Shown: one piece after another, positions 17,919 to 26,305 of the stretch | Layout: every line of letters begins with the position of its first letter | Numbering within the stretch: position 1 is the stretch's first letter | NCBI GenBank assembly: GCA_017792425.1 | Contig: CP051233.1 | Span: 1,584,402 to 1,648,401, forward strand | Source of the DNA: Thalassovita sp. | GTDB taxonomy: Bacteria > Pseudomonadota > Alphaproteobacteria > Rhodobacterales > Rhodobacteraceae | Reading direction: 5' to 3' | Length of the DNA: 64,000 nt | Notes under the pieces: generated by a model | The model's input: the letters and a program-made list of their open reading frames with translations, nothing else | What the model was told of the DNA's origin: nothing | The model's database searches: none | Position numbers and translations under genes: made by a program

Positions 17919-18277
17919 CGGCGCAGCCCGGTGCCGATCTGGTCCAGAACGCGCTCGATCTCTGACTGCGGGACGGCGCGTTCCGCCTTCAGCCCGTCGA
18001 AAGCGGCGCGCAGGGCGTCTTTCTCGGTGCCGCGGCAATCGTTCCAGGGGCGGCCCTGCAGCCCCATGACCAGCGCATAGTAGCCGATGAAATGCGGGCG
18101 GGTGCCCGCCGCCATCATGCGCCGATAGGCTTCGTGCGCGCCCAGGGCCCGCAAATCCTCGGCGGAGTGGATGCCGGCGCGGGCGCAGTCGCGCTCGACG
18201 GCGGGGCCAAGATTACGGATCGCGGAAACGGGCGTGGGCATGATCCCGACCATAGCTGATGGGCCGGGGTCTGTCAT
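17915..18277 (-). CDS. TfoX C-terminal domain protein
   Basis: The 120-residue protein contains a helix-hairpin-helix-like TfoX_C domain (SAIRNLGPAVERDCARAGI, LRALGAHEAY) and the family stretch HFIGYYALVMGLQGRPWNDC. In gammaproteobacteria full TfoX/Sxy controls competence, with an N-terminal domain that is absent here. Stand-alone TfoX_C proteins of this kind have no known role in alphaproteobacteria. The gene is convergent with the SDR gene and 78 bp upstream of the RidA gene stop. Confidence 0.82.
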   Translation of the reverse strand: MTDPGPSAMVGIMPTPVSAIRNLGPAVERDCARAGIHSAEDLRALGAHEAYRRMMAAGTRPHFIGYYALVMGLQGRPWNDCRGTEKDALRAAFDGLKAERAVPQSEIERVLDQIGTGLRR

Positions 18278-18355
18278 GCCTCAGATACGGGCGAAATCCG
18301 TGAACACCGTCGCTGATAGCCACGCGCCCGGCGCGCAGCGCTTGCCGGGCTGAAG

Positions 18356-18700
18356 TCAGGCGGTGACGGCGGCGGTCACGATGATTTCAACGCGATACTT
18401 GGGGGCGGCCAGTTTCGCCTCGATGGTGGCGCGGGCGGGGGTGTCGCCTTGCGGCACCCATTCATCCCAGACGCTGTTCATCTCGGCGAAATCGGCGATA
18501 TCGGCCAGGCAGATCGTGGTGGACAGGATCGCCTGTTTCGAGGAGCCGGCCCGGGCCAGCAATTCGTCGACCTGGCGCAGGCAATCGCGGGTCTGCGCGG
18601 CCACGGTCGCGCCTTCGCCGACCTGGCCCGCCAGGTAGACTGTACCGTTGTGAACGACGGCCTGGCTCATGCGGGGGCCGGGGGCGATGCGGGTGATCAT
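18356..18700 (-). CDS. RidA family protein
   Basis: The 114-residue YjgF/YER057c/UK114 protein forms trimers whose subunit interfaces bind small imines. RidA proper hydrolyses reactive 2-aminoacrylate released by PLP enzymes. Visible family features are VHNGTVYLAGQVGEG, TTICLADIADFAEMN and the C-terminal KYRVEIIVTA containing the substrate-binding arginine. It resembles the RidA/Rid1-7 group; the exact subfamily is uncertain. It is transcribed singly on the minus strand. Confidence 0.9.
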   Translation of the reverse strand: MITRIAPGPRMSQAVVHNGTVYLAGQVGEGATVAAQTRDCLRQVDELLARAGSSKQAILSTTICLADIADFAEMNSVWDEWVPQGDTPARATIEAKLAAPKYRVEIIVTAAVTA

Positions 18701-18828
18701 GACGAAATCCTTTCGGCAGGCGGGCAGAGCCCGGGAACAAAGCTGGCTGGCAGATAGTTTCGTTTCCCAGGCCTGTAAAGCGAAATACGGGGCAAGGCTG
18801 TACCGCGGGCCACGGACAATCGGACCCT

Positions 18829-19021
18829 GGTTTTTCCTGGGTAATATACCCCGTCGGAGGCGCCTGCCCGTGCCGGTAGCGCACCGGCGGTCAGCTGCGG
18901 CAGGTTGCCGCCCGCGCGAGGCGCAGGCGCGGCCTGCGCCGAGGTGTCCTGTGCGCGGCAGCGCACCGCTGGATCACGCCGTTTCACAGCGGCGCCGGCG
19001 AAGGTGGGCTTCGCCGGCGCC
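18829..19021 (-). repeat. Structured intergenic region behind the acyl-CoA ligase: two hairpins and a divergent copy of the dispersed repeat
   Basis: This gap of 330 bp has no gene. Directly after the ligase stop, on the minus strand, lies a perfect 13-bp stem (18991-19003 with 19009-19021, 5-base loop), then an 8-bp stem (18920-18927 with 18933-18940), then 18829-18857, which reads on the minus strand as GACGGGGTATATTACCCAGG and resembles the dispersed motif described at 50757-50832. No T-tract follows the large hairpin. It probably acts as a 3'-end structure for the ligase transcript. Confidence 0.55.
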
Positions 19022-19030
19022 GGGGGGTGA

Positions 19031-20662
19031 TCAGGCGATGGATTCGCCGATCAACACCTCGCCGAACTGCTCTCGCAGTTTGTTTTTCAAGACCTTGCCG
19101 GTGCCGCCGATGGGCAGCGCGTCAACGAAGATCACGCGGTCGGGCACCTGCCATTTGGCGATCTTGCCGTCATAGAAGGCCAGCAGTTCCTGTTCGCTCA
19201 CCGTCTGACCCGGCTTCAGAATGGCGACCAGCACGGGCCGTTCGTCCCACTTTTCGTGACGTGCAGCAATGGCTGCCGCATTCGCCACAGACGGGTGCCC
19301 AAGCGCGATGTTTTCCAGTTCAACGGTGGAAATCCATTCGCCGCCGGACTTGATGATGTCCTTGGATCGGTCGCGGATCACCATGTACCCGTTCGGGTCG
19401 ATCGTGGCCACGTCGCCGGTGTCGAACCAGCCGTCCAGCGTCAGCGCGGTTTTTTCGGTGCGGAAATAGGTGTCCACGATCCAGTGGCCGCGAATCTGCA
19501 ATTCGCCTTGGGCGGCGCCGTCATGCGGCAGCACGTGGCCCTCGGGATCGACGATGCGCAGGTCCACGCCGAAGGGCGGACGGCCCTGGCCTTCGCGGAT
19601 CTTGTACTGCTCATCCTCGGACAGGGTATCATGCTTGTTCAGCAGGGTGTTCAGCGTGCCCAGCGGGCTGGTTTCGGTCATGCCCCAGGCGTGCATCACC
19701 TCGACCCCGTATTTTTCGCGGAAGGCGCGGATCATCGAGGGCGGGCAGGCCGAGCCGCCGATCACCGTGCGTTTCAGGCTGTCGGCGGTCGATCCCAGCT
19801 TTTCCAACGAGGCCAGCAGCCCCATCCAGATCGTCGGCACGCCCAGGGCGATGGTGATCTGTTCGCCGTCGATCAGGTTCACCAGGCTGTCGCCGTCCAG
19901 ATTCGGCCCCGGCAGCACCAGTTTGCAGCCCACGGCGGGGGCGATGTAGGGCACGCCCCAGGCGTTGACGTGGAACATCGGTACCACCGGCATCACGCTG
20001 TCGCGGGCCGACAGGTTCAGCGCATCGGGCTGGTTGCCGCCCAACGAGTGCAGCACGGTCGAGCGGTGGGTATAGAGGACGCCCTTGGGGTTGCCCGTGG
20101 TGCCAGAGGTATAGCACAGCGACGACGGTGCATTTTCATCCACCTGCGGCCATTCATAGGCGGCGTCGCCTTCCTCGATCAGTTCGTCATAGAACATCAG
20201 GCCGGGAACCATGGCCGCGGCTTCTTCGTCGCGCGGCCCCATCAGGACGATGTGTTTGACGGTTTTCAGATGTTCGCCCAGCTTGGCGGCCACCGGCAGG
20301 AAAGTGCGGTCCAGGAACAGCACGCGGTCCTCGGCGTGATTGATGATATAGACCAGCTGTTCAGGGAACAGGCGCGGGTTGATCGTGTGGCAGATCATGC
20401 CGGCCCCGGCGACGCCAAAGTAGATTTCCAGGTGGCGCTGGTTGTTCCAGGCGATGGTGGCGACGCGGTCGCCCATCTCGATCCCGCGGTTTTCCAGTGC
20501 CGAGGCCAGTTTGCGCGCGCGCAATTCGGTGTCGCCCCAGGTGGTGCGGGTCACCGATCCGTCGGTTTCCACCGACACGACCTCGGTGTCGGCGTGATAA
20601 CGGGCGGCGTGCGAAATAAGAGAGCTGATCGTCAGGTCATGACGCATCATTTGGCCAAGCAT
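19031..20662 (-). CDS. Fatty-acyl-CoA ligase, DmdB-like (AMP-binding)
   Basis: The 543-residue adenylate-forming enzyme starts at the ATG at 20662, preceded by GAGGAGGAA. It has the P-loop YTSGTTGNPKG (about 180-190), GWFDTGDVATID and the C-terminal catalytic lysine in GGTGKVLKNKL. It would activate a fatty acid as an acyl-adenylate and transfer it to CoA. The start (MLGQMM...ISSLI.HAARYH) and length resemble roseobacter methylmercaptopropionate-CoA ligases (DmdB) of DMSP breakdown, but general medium-chain ligases share these features. No other dmd gene is in the window, so substrate stays open. Confidence 0.85.
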   Translation of the reverse strand: MLGQMMRHDLTISSLISHAARYHADTEVVSVETDGSVTRTTWGDTELRARKLASALENRGIEMGDRVATIAWNNQRHLEIYFGVAGAGMICHTINPRLFPEQLVYIINHAEDRVLFLDRTFLPVAAKLGEHLKTVKHIVLMGPRDEEAAAMVPGLMFYDELIEEGDAAYEWPQVDENAPSSLCYTSGTTGNPKGVLYTHRSTVLHSLGGNQPDALNLSARDSVMPVVPMFHVNAWGVPYIAPAVGCKLVLPGPNLDGDSLVNLIDGEQITIALGVPTIWMGLLASLEKLGSTADSLKRTVIGGSACPPSMIRAFREKYGVEVMHAWGMTETSPLGTLNTLLNKHDTLSEDEQYKIREGQGRPPFGVDLRIVDPEGHVLPHDGAAQGELQIRGHWIVDTYFRTEKTALTLDGWFDTGDVATIDPNGYMVIRDRSKDIIKSGGEWISTVELENIALGHPSVANAAAIAARHEKWDERPVLVAILKPGQTVSEQELLAFYDGKIAKWQVPDRVIFVDALPIGGTGKVLKNKLREQFGEVLIGESIA

Positions 20663-20883
20663 GGTGTTCCTCCTCGTGGTCGCGCGGGGCGGAGTGTCAA
20701 GAGGGGCCGCCGCGCGGTGTTGTATCCGCCGGTGTACTGAACTGACCGGTTCAGGTTGTCCATTGGGCCGGGGTGGGCGACGGAGCGTCATTTTCGTGTT
20801 CCGTAGCGTCATACAGCGCGGAAACGGCAACAGGACCGGGCCGCTTGACGCCCTTCGCTGCTCGGCCTATTCAACGGGCAGGC

Positions 20884-20959
20884 GGGCCTGTAGCTCAACG
20901 GTTAGAGCAGAGCGCTCATAACGCTTTGGTTGCGGGTTCAAATCCTGCCGGGCCTACCA
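20884..20959 (+). tRNA. tRNA with anticodon CAT, probably tRNA-Ile2 (k2C-modified)
   Basis: The 76-base cloverleaf has acceptor stem GGGCCTG/CGGGCCT, anticodon loop CTCATAA and an encoded CCA end. CAT anticodons belong to initiator Met, elongator Met or the AUA-reading Ile2 whose C34 is lysidinylated. The D-loop AACGGTTA and variable loop TGGTT resemble Ile2 more than elongator Met, and the initiator features are missing. The identity is an inference. Confidence 0.85.
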
Positions 20960-21127
20960 TTTCCCCGCCTGATCCGTTGGTGCTGCCGGTTGTGGCTGGC
21001 AGGGGCGTCGATGTTTGACTCGTGCCGGGGTCGGTTGCATTATGGGCGCATGGGGCCTGCGGACGCCTCGTGAGGCGCCAGCCGAAATGCCGCATCCTCT
21101 CACCCTTGACCAGAGAAGGATGCCGCC

Positions 21128-21946
21128 ATGGCTTCTCCTGCAGAAATGAAAATCACCCAATTGGCCCGGCTGATCGGAACGCCGGAGTGCCCGACGATTG
21201 TGGACGTGCGCACGGATGAGGATTTCGGGGACGACCCGCGCCTGATTCCCGGCGCGCGGCGCCACGCCCATGCCGAAACCGCGTCGCTGGCCCAAAGTCT
21301 GGCAGGCGCCAAGGTGCTGATCTATTGCCAGAAGGGGCTGAAGCTGAGCCAGGGGGTCGCGGCGATCCTGCGGGCGCAGGGGATTGCGGCGGAAACGCTG
21401 GACGGTGGCCAGTTCGCGTGGCGCGACGCGGGGCTGCCGATGGTCGAGTCGGCAAAGCTGCCAGAGCGCAATGCGCAGGGACAGACTGTCTGGGTGACCC
21501 GGCATCGTCCCAAGATCGACAGGATCGCCTGCCCGTGGCTGATCCGCCGCTTTGTCGATCCGGCGGCGCAGTTCCTGTATGTCGAACCGGGTCAGGTGCT
21601 GGCCGTGGCTGATCGGTTCAATGCGGTCCCGTTCGACATAGAGGACGTGTTCTGGAGCCATCGCGGCGCGCACTGCACCTTTGACACCATGATTGCCGAA
21701 TTCGGCCTACGCATTGACGCGCTGGACCGGCTGGCCGTGATCGTGCGCGGGGCCGATACCAACCGCCACGACCTGGCCCCCGAATCTGCCGGGCTGCTGG
21801 CGGCGTCGTTGGGCTTGTCGCGGATGTACCGGGACGATCTGGAACAGCTTGCGGCAGGGATGGCGCTGTATGACAGTTTCTATCGCTGGGCGCGCGACGC
21901 CACCGATGAAGGCCACGACTGGCCAGCCGCGGTTTCCAGGGGGTGA
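21128..21946 (+). CDS. Rhodanese-ChrB fusion (chromate resistance type)
   Basis: The 272-residue product has two parts. Residues about 8-105 are a rhodanese-like domain with a cysteine in the loop IYCQKGLKLSQG. Residues about 120-270 match the ChrB C-terminal domain (VTRHRPKIDRIACPWLIRRF, HRGAHCTFDTM, IVRGADT, LGLSRMYRDDLEQL). ChrB-type proteins accompany the chromate transporter ChrA and influence chromate resistance or its regulation. It lies 4 bp before the chrA start, so the two form an operon. Whether the rhodanese part is catalytic is unknown; the active-site cysteine is present. Confidence 0.88.
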   Translation: MASPAEMKITQLARLIGTPECPTIVDVRTDEDFGDDPRLIPGARRHAHAETASLAQSLAGAKVLIYCQKGLKLSQGVAAILRAQGIAAETLDGGQFAWRDAGLPMVESAKLPERNAQGQTVWVTRHRPKIDRIACPWLIRRFVDPAAQFLYVEPGQVLAVADRFNAVPFDIEDVFWSHRGAHCTFDTMIAEFGLRIDALDRLAVIVRGADTNRHDLAPESAGLLAASLGLSRMYRDDLEQLAAGMALYDSFYRWARDATDEGHDWPAAVSRG

Positions 21947-21950
21947 TACG

Positions 21951-23228
21951 ATGACCGACGCGACGATTGAACCTGTTGCCGAGGCAGAGCTGTTCCGAGT
22001 GTTCCTGCGGATTGGCCTGTTGTCCTTTGGTGGGCCTGCGGCGCAGATCGCCCTGATGCACCGTGTACTGGTCGAGGAAAAACGTTGGCTGAGCGAGCGC
22101 GACTATCTGAACGCGCTGAGTTTTTGCATGATGCTGCCGGGGCCAGAGGCGATGCAGATCGCCACCTATGCGGGCTGGCGTTTGCGTGGGATACCGGGGG
22201 GGCTGGTTGCCGGGCTGCTGTTCGTGCTGCCTGGTGCCGTGATCATTTTCGCGCTGGCGACGCTCTATGCCGCGTTCGGGGCGGTGCCGCTGGTGGCTAC
22301 GCTGTTTCAGGGCGTGCAGGCGGCGGCGCTGGTGATCGTGCTGGAGGCGCTGCTGCGTGTGTCCAGAAAGGCGCTGGCGCATCGCGGGCATTGGGGGATC
22401 GCCGGGCTGTCCTTTGTGGCGCTGTTCTTGCTGGCGGTGCCATTTCCATTGGTGGTGCTGGCCGCAGGGGCCTATGGCGCACTGTTTGGCGTCCGGGCCG
22501 CCGAAACGCAGCCGTCTGTCGCGCGGGTGTCCGGTGCGGGGACGCTGCGGGTGGTGGTGATCGGGCTGGTGATCTGGGCCTTGCCCGTTGCAGTGCTGGC
22601 GCTGTTGTCGGGCTTGCCGATCCTGGGGCAGTTGGGGGTGTTCTTTTCCAAGCTGGCGGTGGTGACTTTCGGTGGTGCCTACGCGGTGTTGGCATATATG
22701 GCGCAGGACGTGGTCACCGGGTTTGGCTGGCTGACCGCTACGGAAATGATGGACGCGCTGGGCCTGGCGGAAACGACGCCGGGGCCGCTGATCCTGGTCA
22801 CGCAATTCGTAGGCTATCTGGCGGCGTACCGGGAAGGTGGCTATGGGCTGGCGATGGTTGGCGGGCTGGTGGTGCTGTGGGTGACGTTCGTACCGTGTTT
22901 CCTGTGGATTTTCGCCGGGGCACCCTACATCGGGTGGATTTCAGCGCAGCCACGCCTGAACGCCGCGCTGCGGGCGATCACGGCCGCCGTGGTGGGGGTG
23001 ATCCTGAACCTGTCCATCTGGTTCGGCCTGCACGTGCTGTTTGACGAGGTCACGCGCAATATGGCCGGGCCGGTTGCGGTGTGGCTACCCGATTGGGCGA
23101 CGCTGGATTGGCGCGCGCTGGTGCTGGCGGTGGGGTCGGGTGTACTGCTGTTGCGGCTGCACATGGGGCTGGGCTGGGTGCTGGGGATCGCCGCCGGAGC
23201 GGCGGTGTTGCTGGGCCTGATCGGCTGA
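21951..23228 (+). CDS. chrA: Chromate transporter ChrA
   Basis: The 425-residue CHR-family long-chain protein starts at the ATG at 21951. Two homologous halves each have about six helices. The N-half shows FLRIGLLSFGGPAAQIALM and MMLPGPEAMQIATYAGW; the C-half shows KLAVVTFGGAYAVLAYM and GLAETTPGPLILVTQFVGYLA. These duplicated F-GG and PGP motifs are diagnostic. ChrA extrudes chromate from the cytoplasm. It is coupled to the rhodanese-ChrB gene upstream and convergent with the hydrolase gene, with stops 2 bp apart. Confidence 0.94.
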   Translation: MTDATIEPVAEAELFRVFLRIGLLSFGGPAAQIALMHRVLVEEKRWLSERDYLNALSFCMMLPGPEAMQIATYAGWRLRGIPGGLVAGLLFVLPGAVIIFALATLYAAFGAVPLVATLFQGVQAAALVIVLEALLRVSRKALAHRGHWGIAGLSFVALFLLAVPFPLVVLAAGAYGALFGVRAAETQPSVARVSGAGTLRVVVIGLVIWALPVAVLALLSGLPILGQLGVFFSKLAVVTFGGAYAVLAYMAQDVVTGFGWLTATEMMDALGLAETTPGPLILVTQFVGYLAAYREGGYGLAMVGGLVVLWVTFVPCFLWIFAGAPYIGWISAQPRLNAALRAITAAVVGVILNLSIWFGLHVLFDEVTRNMAGPVAVWLPDWATLDWRALVLAVGSGVLLLRLHMGLGWVLGIAAGAAVLLGLIG

Positions 23229-23230
23229 GA

Positions 23231-24097
23231 TTAGGCCGCGTCGCCGCCCAGCCAGATCCAGATGTCCCGCCACAACGGTTCCAGCCCGGGACGGAACGCG
23301 CCGTCATGCCCGATACGGCGAAGGCCATAGTCGCCGGGGCGGTTCAGCGTCACGTTGTGCGGTGCATTCGGATATGATTCGAGCAAGTGGCGGGCTGATC
23401 GCGGGGTTGCGATCGGATCATCGGTGAACACCCATGACCGGATCGGCTCTGTCACCTGATCGTAGTGTTGCGGGCGCAGTACCGTGCCCAGTTCGGAGCC
23501 GAAGTAGTCGCGATGATGCGCCCAGCGGCGCCAGGTGCGGAACAGGGCGGGCGGCAGCGGTTCGCCCTGCCAGCCGCCGCCGCGTTTGATGTGGCGATGG
23601 CGCAGCAGGCTGTAGCTGCCCATGACCCACCAGAAATAGAACTCCAGCGGCAGATAGCTGCGGTGGTGTCCGCCGAAGTACCCGGTCCCGACCGAAACGA
23701 AAGCATGGCGAGAGATCGCGCCGTGATTGGGCATGAGACCCAGGAAATGCCCGCCGACACTGTGCGCCACATGGGTCAGTGGCAGGCCGGGTGCGAATTC
23801 CGCCAGGGTGTCGACCGCGGCGGGCATGTCAAAGCGGCCCCAATGCGGATAGTCGATGCCCGAGGTGCGGATATCCGGCCCGACCGAGTCACCGATGCCA
23901 CGATAGTCGTAGGTCAGCACGGTTGCGCCGCGGGTGGCCAACCAGGCGGCCAGGTGGCGGTAGAACCGGCGTGGGAAACCGGTGCCCGCGGAAATCAGGA
24001 CGGCAGTGCGCGGCGCGGCGGGAAGGAAAAGGTCACCGGCCAGCGCCCAGCCGTCCTGCGCCCGAAAGGTGATCGGGCGGGTCTGGAAGTCAGTCAT
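23231..24097 (-). CDS. Alpha/beta hydrolase
   Basis: The 288-residue serine hydrolase fold starts at the ATG at 24097 (GACGGAGG upstream). The nucleophile elbow is AHSVGG (serine in LTHVAHSVGGHFLG), after an early strand-turn ISAGTGFPRRFYRHLAAWL. A final His-containing stretch near IGHDGAFRPG could supply the catalytic histidine. The substrate is unknown; similar proteins are annotated as esterases or lipases. It starts 8 bp inside the end of the MarR gene, so they are co-transcribed, and the regulator may control it. Confidence 0.85.
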   Translation of the reverse strand: MTDFQTRPITFRAQDGWALAGDLFLPAAPRTAVLISAGTGFPRRFYRHLAAWLATRGATVLTYDYRGIGDSVGPDIRTSGIDYPHWGRFDMPAAVDTLAEFAPGLPLTHVAHSVGGHFLGLMPNHGAISRHAFVSVGTGYFGGHHRSYLPLEFYFWWVMGSYSLLRHRHIKRGGGWQGEPLPPALFRTWRRWAHHRDYFGSELGTVLRPQHYDQVTEPIRSWVFTDDPIATPRSARHLLESYPNAPHNVTLNRPGDYGLRRIGHDGAFRPGLEPLWRDIWIWLGGDAA

Positions 24098-24557
24098 TGC
24101 GGCCTCCGTCAGGCGTTTGCCCCGGGGGTTCCGCAGCATTGATGATGGTTCCGGCATTCCGCTCGATATGACGCAGGAAGCGACGGATGATCTGAACTTC
24201 GTCCGGGGTGAACGGGGCCAGTAGCTGTTTGTTATAGTGGCGGGTGTCGTGCAGCGCCGCCTCGGCGACGGTCTGACCTGCCGGGGTCAGGCTGATCAAG
24301 GTGACGCGGCCGTCTTTGCGGCTGGGGGTGCGGCTGATCAGGCCCTTTTCGGCCAACCGTTCCACCAACCCGGTCAGGCTGGATTTGCCCATCGCCAGCG
24401 TTGCGGCGATTTCGGTGATGGGTTGGCCATCCTGTTTGCGCAGGATCAACAGCATCGCCAACTGAGAGGTCGTCAGGCCCGACACCCGGCGCGACCGCTG
24501 GTCGGCGGCCCGGAACAACGCGCTGTGCGCCACTTGCAAGAGATGAAAGACACGCAT
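24090..24557 (-). CDS. MarR family transcriptional regulator
   Basis: The winged-helix regulator has about 155 residues. The recognition region TEIAATLAMGKSSLTGLVERL and the wing EKGLISRTPSRKDGRVTLISLTPAG are typical MarR. An in-frame GTG two codons upstream (24563) is also possible. It forms a unit with the alpha/beta hydrolase, overlapping by 8 bp. A tandem near-repeat lies right upstream of the start codon and is a likely autoregulatory operator. Confidence 0.92.
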   Translation of the reverse strand: MRVFHLLQVAHSALFRAADQRSRRVSGLTTSQLAMLLILRKQDGQPITEIAATLAMGKSSLTGLVERLAEKGLISRTPSRKDGRVTLISLTPAGQTVAEAALHDTRHYNKQLLAPFTPDEVQIIRRFLRHIERNAGTIINAAEPPGQTPDGGRND

Positions 24558-24563
24558 GAGCAC

Positions 24564-24608
24564 TTGGTTCGGTTATGGACTATTTGGTACGGATATGGAC
24601 TAATATCC
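24564..24608 (-). promoter_or_regulatory. Putative MarR operator: tandem 19-bp repeat plus palindrome
   Basis: Units at 24564-24582 and 24584-24602 are identical at 17 of 19 positions and start 20 bp apart, about two helical turns. Both contain TATGGACTA. The second unit runs into a palindrome with 6-bp arms, GGATAT (24591-24596) and ATATCC (24603-24608). The position directly before the marR start suggests repressor binding over the promoter. Confidence 0.5.
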
Positions 24609-24793
24609 GCCAAGGCAATGGTGACGTGCGGGCAAGCACTGTGGATCACCATTGCCACAGGACAGAGCGTGACAGGAATTTTTCGTGTCCTGGCTGCGTT
24701 TTCTGCCCCGGTTTCGCTTTCTGTTTGGTTTGCCCGAAATGTATGTTATTAGTGCTTTCGTATAGTAAGCTGTTTCTATTCCAAGAGGCGTTG

Positions 24794-24940
24794 ATGGCAA
24801 AGTCGCAAGGCATTCATCGCGTCAAAGGGGGTAAGCAACGTCAGGAAAAACGCAAGAAACCAGGCGCGGGTCTGGGGCTGGCGGTTATTCTGGCAACGCT
24901 GTTCTGGTTGGGGGTCATCGTCTGGATATGGACGACCTGA
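24794..24940 (+). CDS. Small single-span membrane protein
   Basis: The 48-residue product starts with a strongly basic segment (KGGKQRQEKRKKPGAG) followed by one membrane helix (LGLAVILATLFWLGVIVWIW). The ATG has AAGAGG 5 bases upstream. By the positive-inside rule the N-terminus is cytosolic. I recognise no family. It is convergent with the histidine kinase gene, stops 5 bp apart. Confidence 0.5.
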   Translation: MAKSQGIHRVKGGKQRQEKRKKPGAGLGLAVILATLFWLGVIVWIWTT

Positions 24941-24945
24941 GCACG

Positions 24946-26265
24946 TTACCTTGCTATCACAAGGTCAGCCCGCAGCCCGCCTAGAGTGTCGCTTTCCCCC
25001 AGACGCAGAACCCCGCCATGCGCGCGGGCGATATCAGATGCGATGGCCAGCCCAAGGCCAACCCCGCTACCGCGGTTCTGGTTGCGGGCGCTGTCCAGCC
25101 GGGTAAACGGGCGCAGGGCCAGGTCGCGGCTTTCGGGGGGGATGCCGGGGCCGTTGTCCTCTACCCGGATGCGCAGTGATTTATCCGTCAGGGCCACCGA
25201 TACCTGCACCGTGCCGCCATAACGCACACCGTTTTCGATCAGGTTGGCGACGGCGCGGCGAATGGCCAAGGGGCGCAGGGTGACAAGGCCCGCGCCCAAG
25301 GTTTCGCGCAGGGTCACGTCTTGTCCGGCGCGGGCCGCATCTTCGACCAGACCCTGAACCAGCGCGATCGGGTCCGCCGGTTCGGGGTCGCCTTCTGAAG
25401 CGCCACGAGAGAAGGCCAGAAACTCATCCAGCATTTTTTGCATGTCCTCTACGTCGCGCAGCATGTCCTGCGCGTCGGCGTCGTCCATCATCGACAGCCC
25501 AAGCCGCAGTCGGGTCAGGGGCGTGCGCAGATCGTGGCTGACGCCGGACAGCATCAGCGTGCGTTGTTCAATCTGCCGTTCAATCCGGGCACGCATGTCC
25601 AGAAAGGCGTTGCCGGCGGCGCGGACCTCTATCGCGCCAGAGGGGCGATAGGGCAGGGTGCGGCCCTTGCCGAACGCCTCTGCGGCGTGGGCCAGCCGTG
25701 TGATCGGGCGCAGCTGGTTGCGCAGGTAGATGAAGGCGATCAGCGTCATCAGCCCGCCAAAGAACACCATGTTCACGAACAACTGGTGCGGATTGCGCGC
25801 GGACACCCGCCGCCGGTCCAGTTGCAGCACCAGTTGGCCCTGCGCGATGTCCAGAAACAGAAGCACCCTGTCGTCATCGGGCAGGGATATCGCCGCCAGT
25901 TCCGGCAGCAACTGGTGAAAGTTCCTCTCGACGATCAGGCCCGACAGGTCGTACCAACGATGCAGGTTGGCTTGCGCCGGGGCAGGGGTGCCGGGGGCAA
26001 AGACGGGTATGGACAGCGGCCCCGACAACGGTGCCAGCGTGGCCGGGATATCCGCTGCGGGCAAGTCCGGCGGAATGGCCCCCAGCAGCAGGCGCACCTC
26101 GCGTGCGGCGGACTGGGTCATCTGGCTGGTGACCCCTTCGAAATGGCGCTGGATGAACACGACCGACACCACCAGTTGCAGCGTCACAACTGGCAGGACC
26201 AGGATCAGTGCCGCACGGGTGTAAAGACCGCGGGGCAAATAGCGTTTGAGCCACTGAAAGAACAT
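24946..26265 (-). CDS. EnvZ-like sensor histidine kinase
   Basis: The 439-residue kinase has membrane helices at about 15-38 and 163-182 flanking a periplasmic sensor of about 120 residues. A HAMP domain (183-235), the phosphoacceptor H244 in GVSHDLRTPLTRLR, and an ATPase domain with DNGPGIP and GSGVGLGLAI follow. The layout is that of osmo-type EnvZ kinases. No response regulator gene is adjacent or anywhere in the window, so its partner is encoded elsewhere. It is divergent from the metallo-hydrolase gene. Confidence 0.92.
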   Translation of the reverse strand: MFFQWLKRYLPRGLYTRAALILVLPVVTLQLVVSVVFIQRHFEGVTSQMTQSAAREVRLLLGAIPPDLPAADIPATLAPLSGPLSIPVFAPGTPAPAQANLHRWYDLSGLIVERNFHQLLPELAAISLPDDDRVLLFLDIAQGQLVLQLDRRRVSARNPHQLFVNMVFFGGLMTLIAFIYLRNQLRPITRLAHAAEAFGKGRTLPYRPSGAIEVRAAGNAFLDMRARIERQIEQRTLMLSGVSHDLRTPLTRLRLGLSMMDDADAQDMLRDVEDMQKMLDEFLAFSRGASEGDPEPADPIALVQGLVEDAARAGQDVTLRETLGAGLVTLRPLAIRRAVANLIENGVRYGGTVQVSVALTDKSLRIRVEDNGPGIPPESRDLALRPFTRLDSARNQNRGSGVGLGLAIASDIARAHGGVLRLGESDTLGGLRADLVIAR

Positions 26266-26305
26266 GCGCTAAACCTAGCGGGCAGTTCAGAGGAGAGAAA
26301 TAGCG

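Noticed and set aside
20884..20959. Elongator or initiator tRNA-Met
   Set aside because: Anticodon CAT allows it, but the D-loop and variable loop pattern fit lysidine tRNA-Ile2 better. Not fully excluded.
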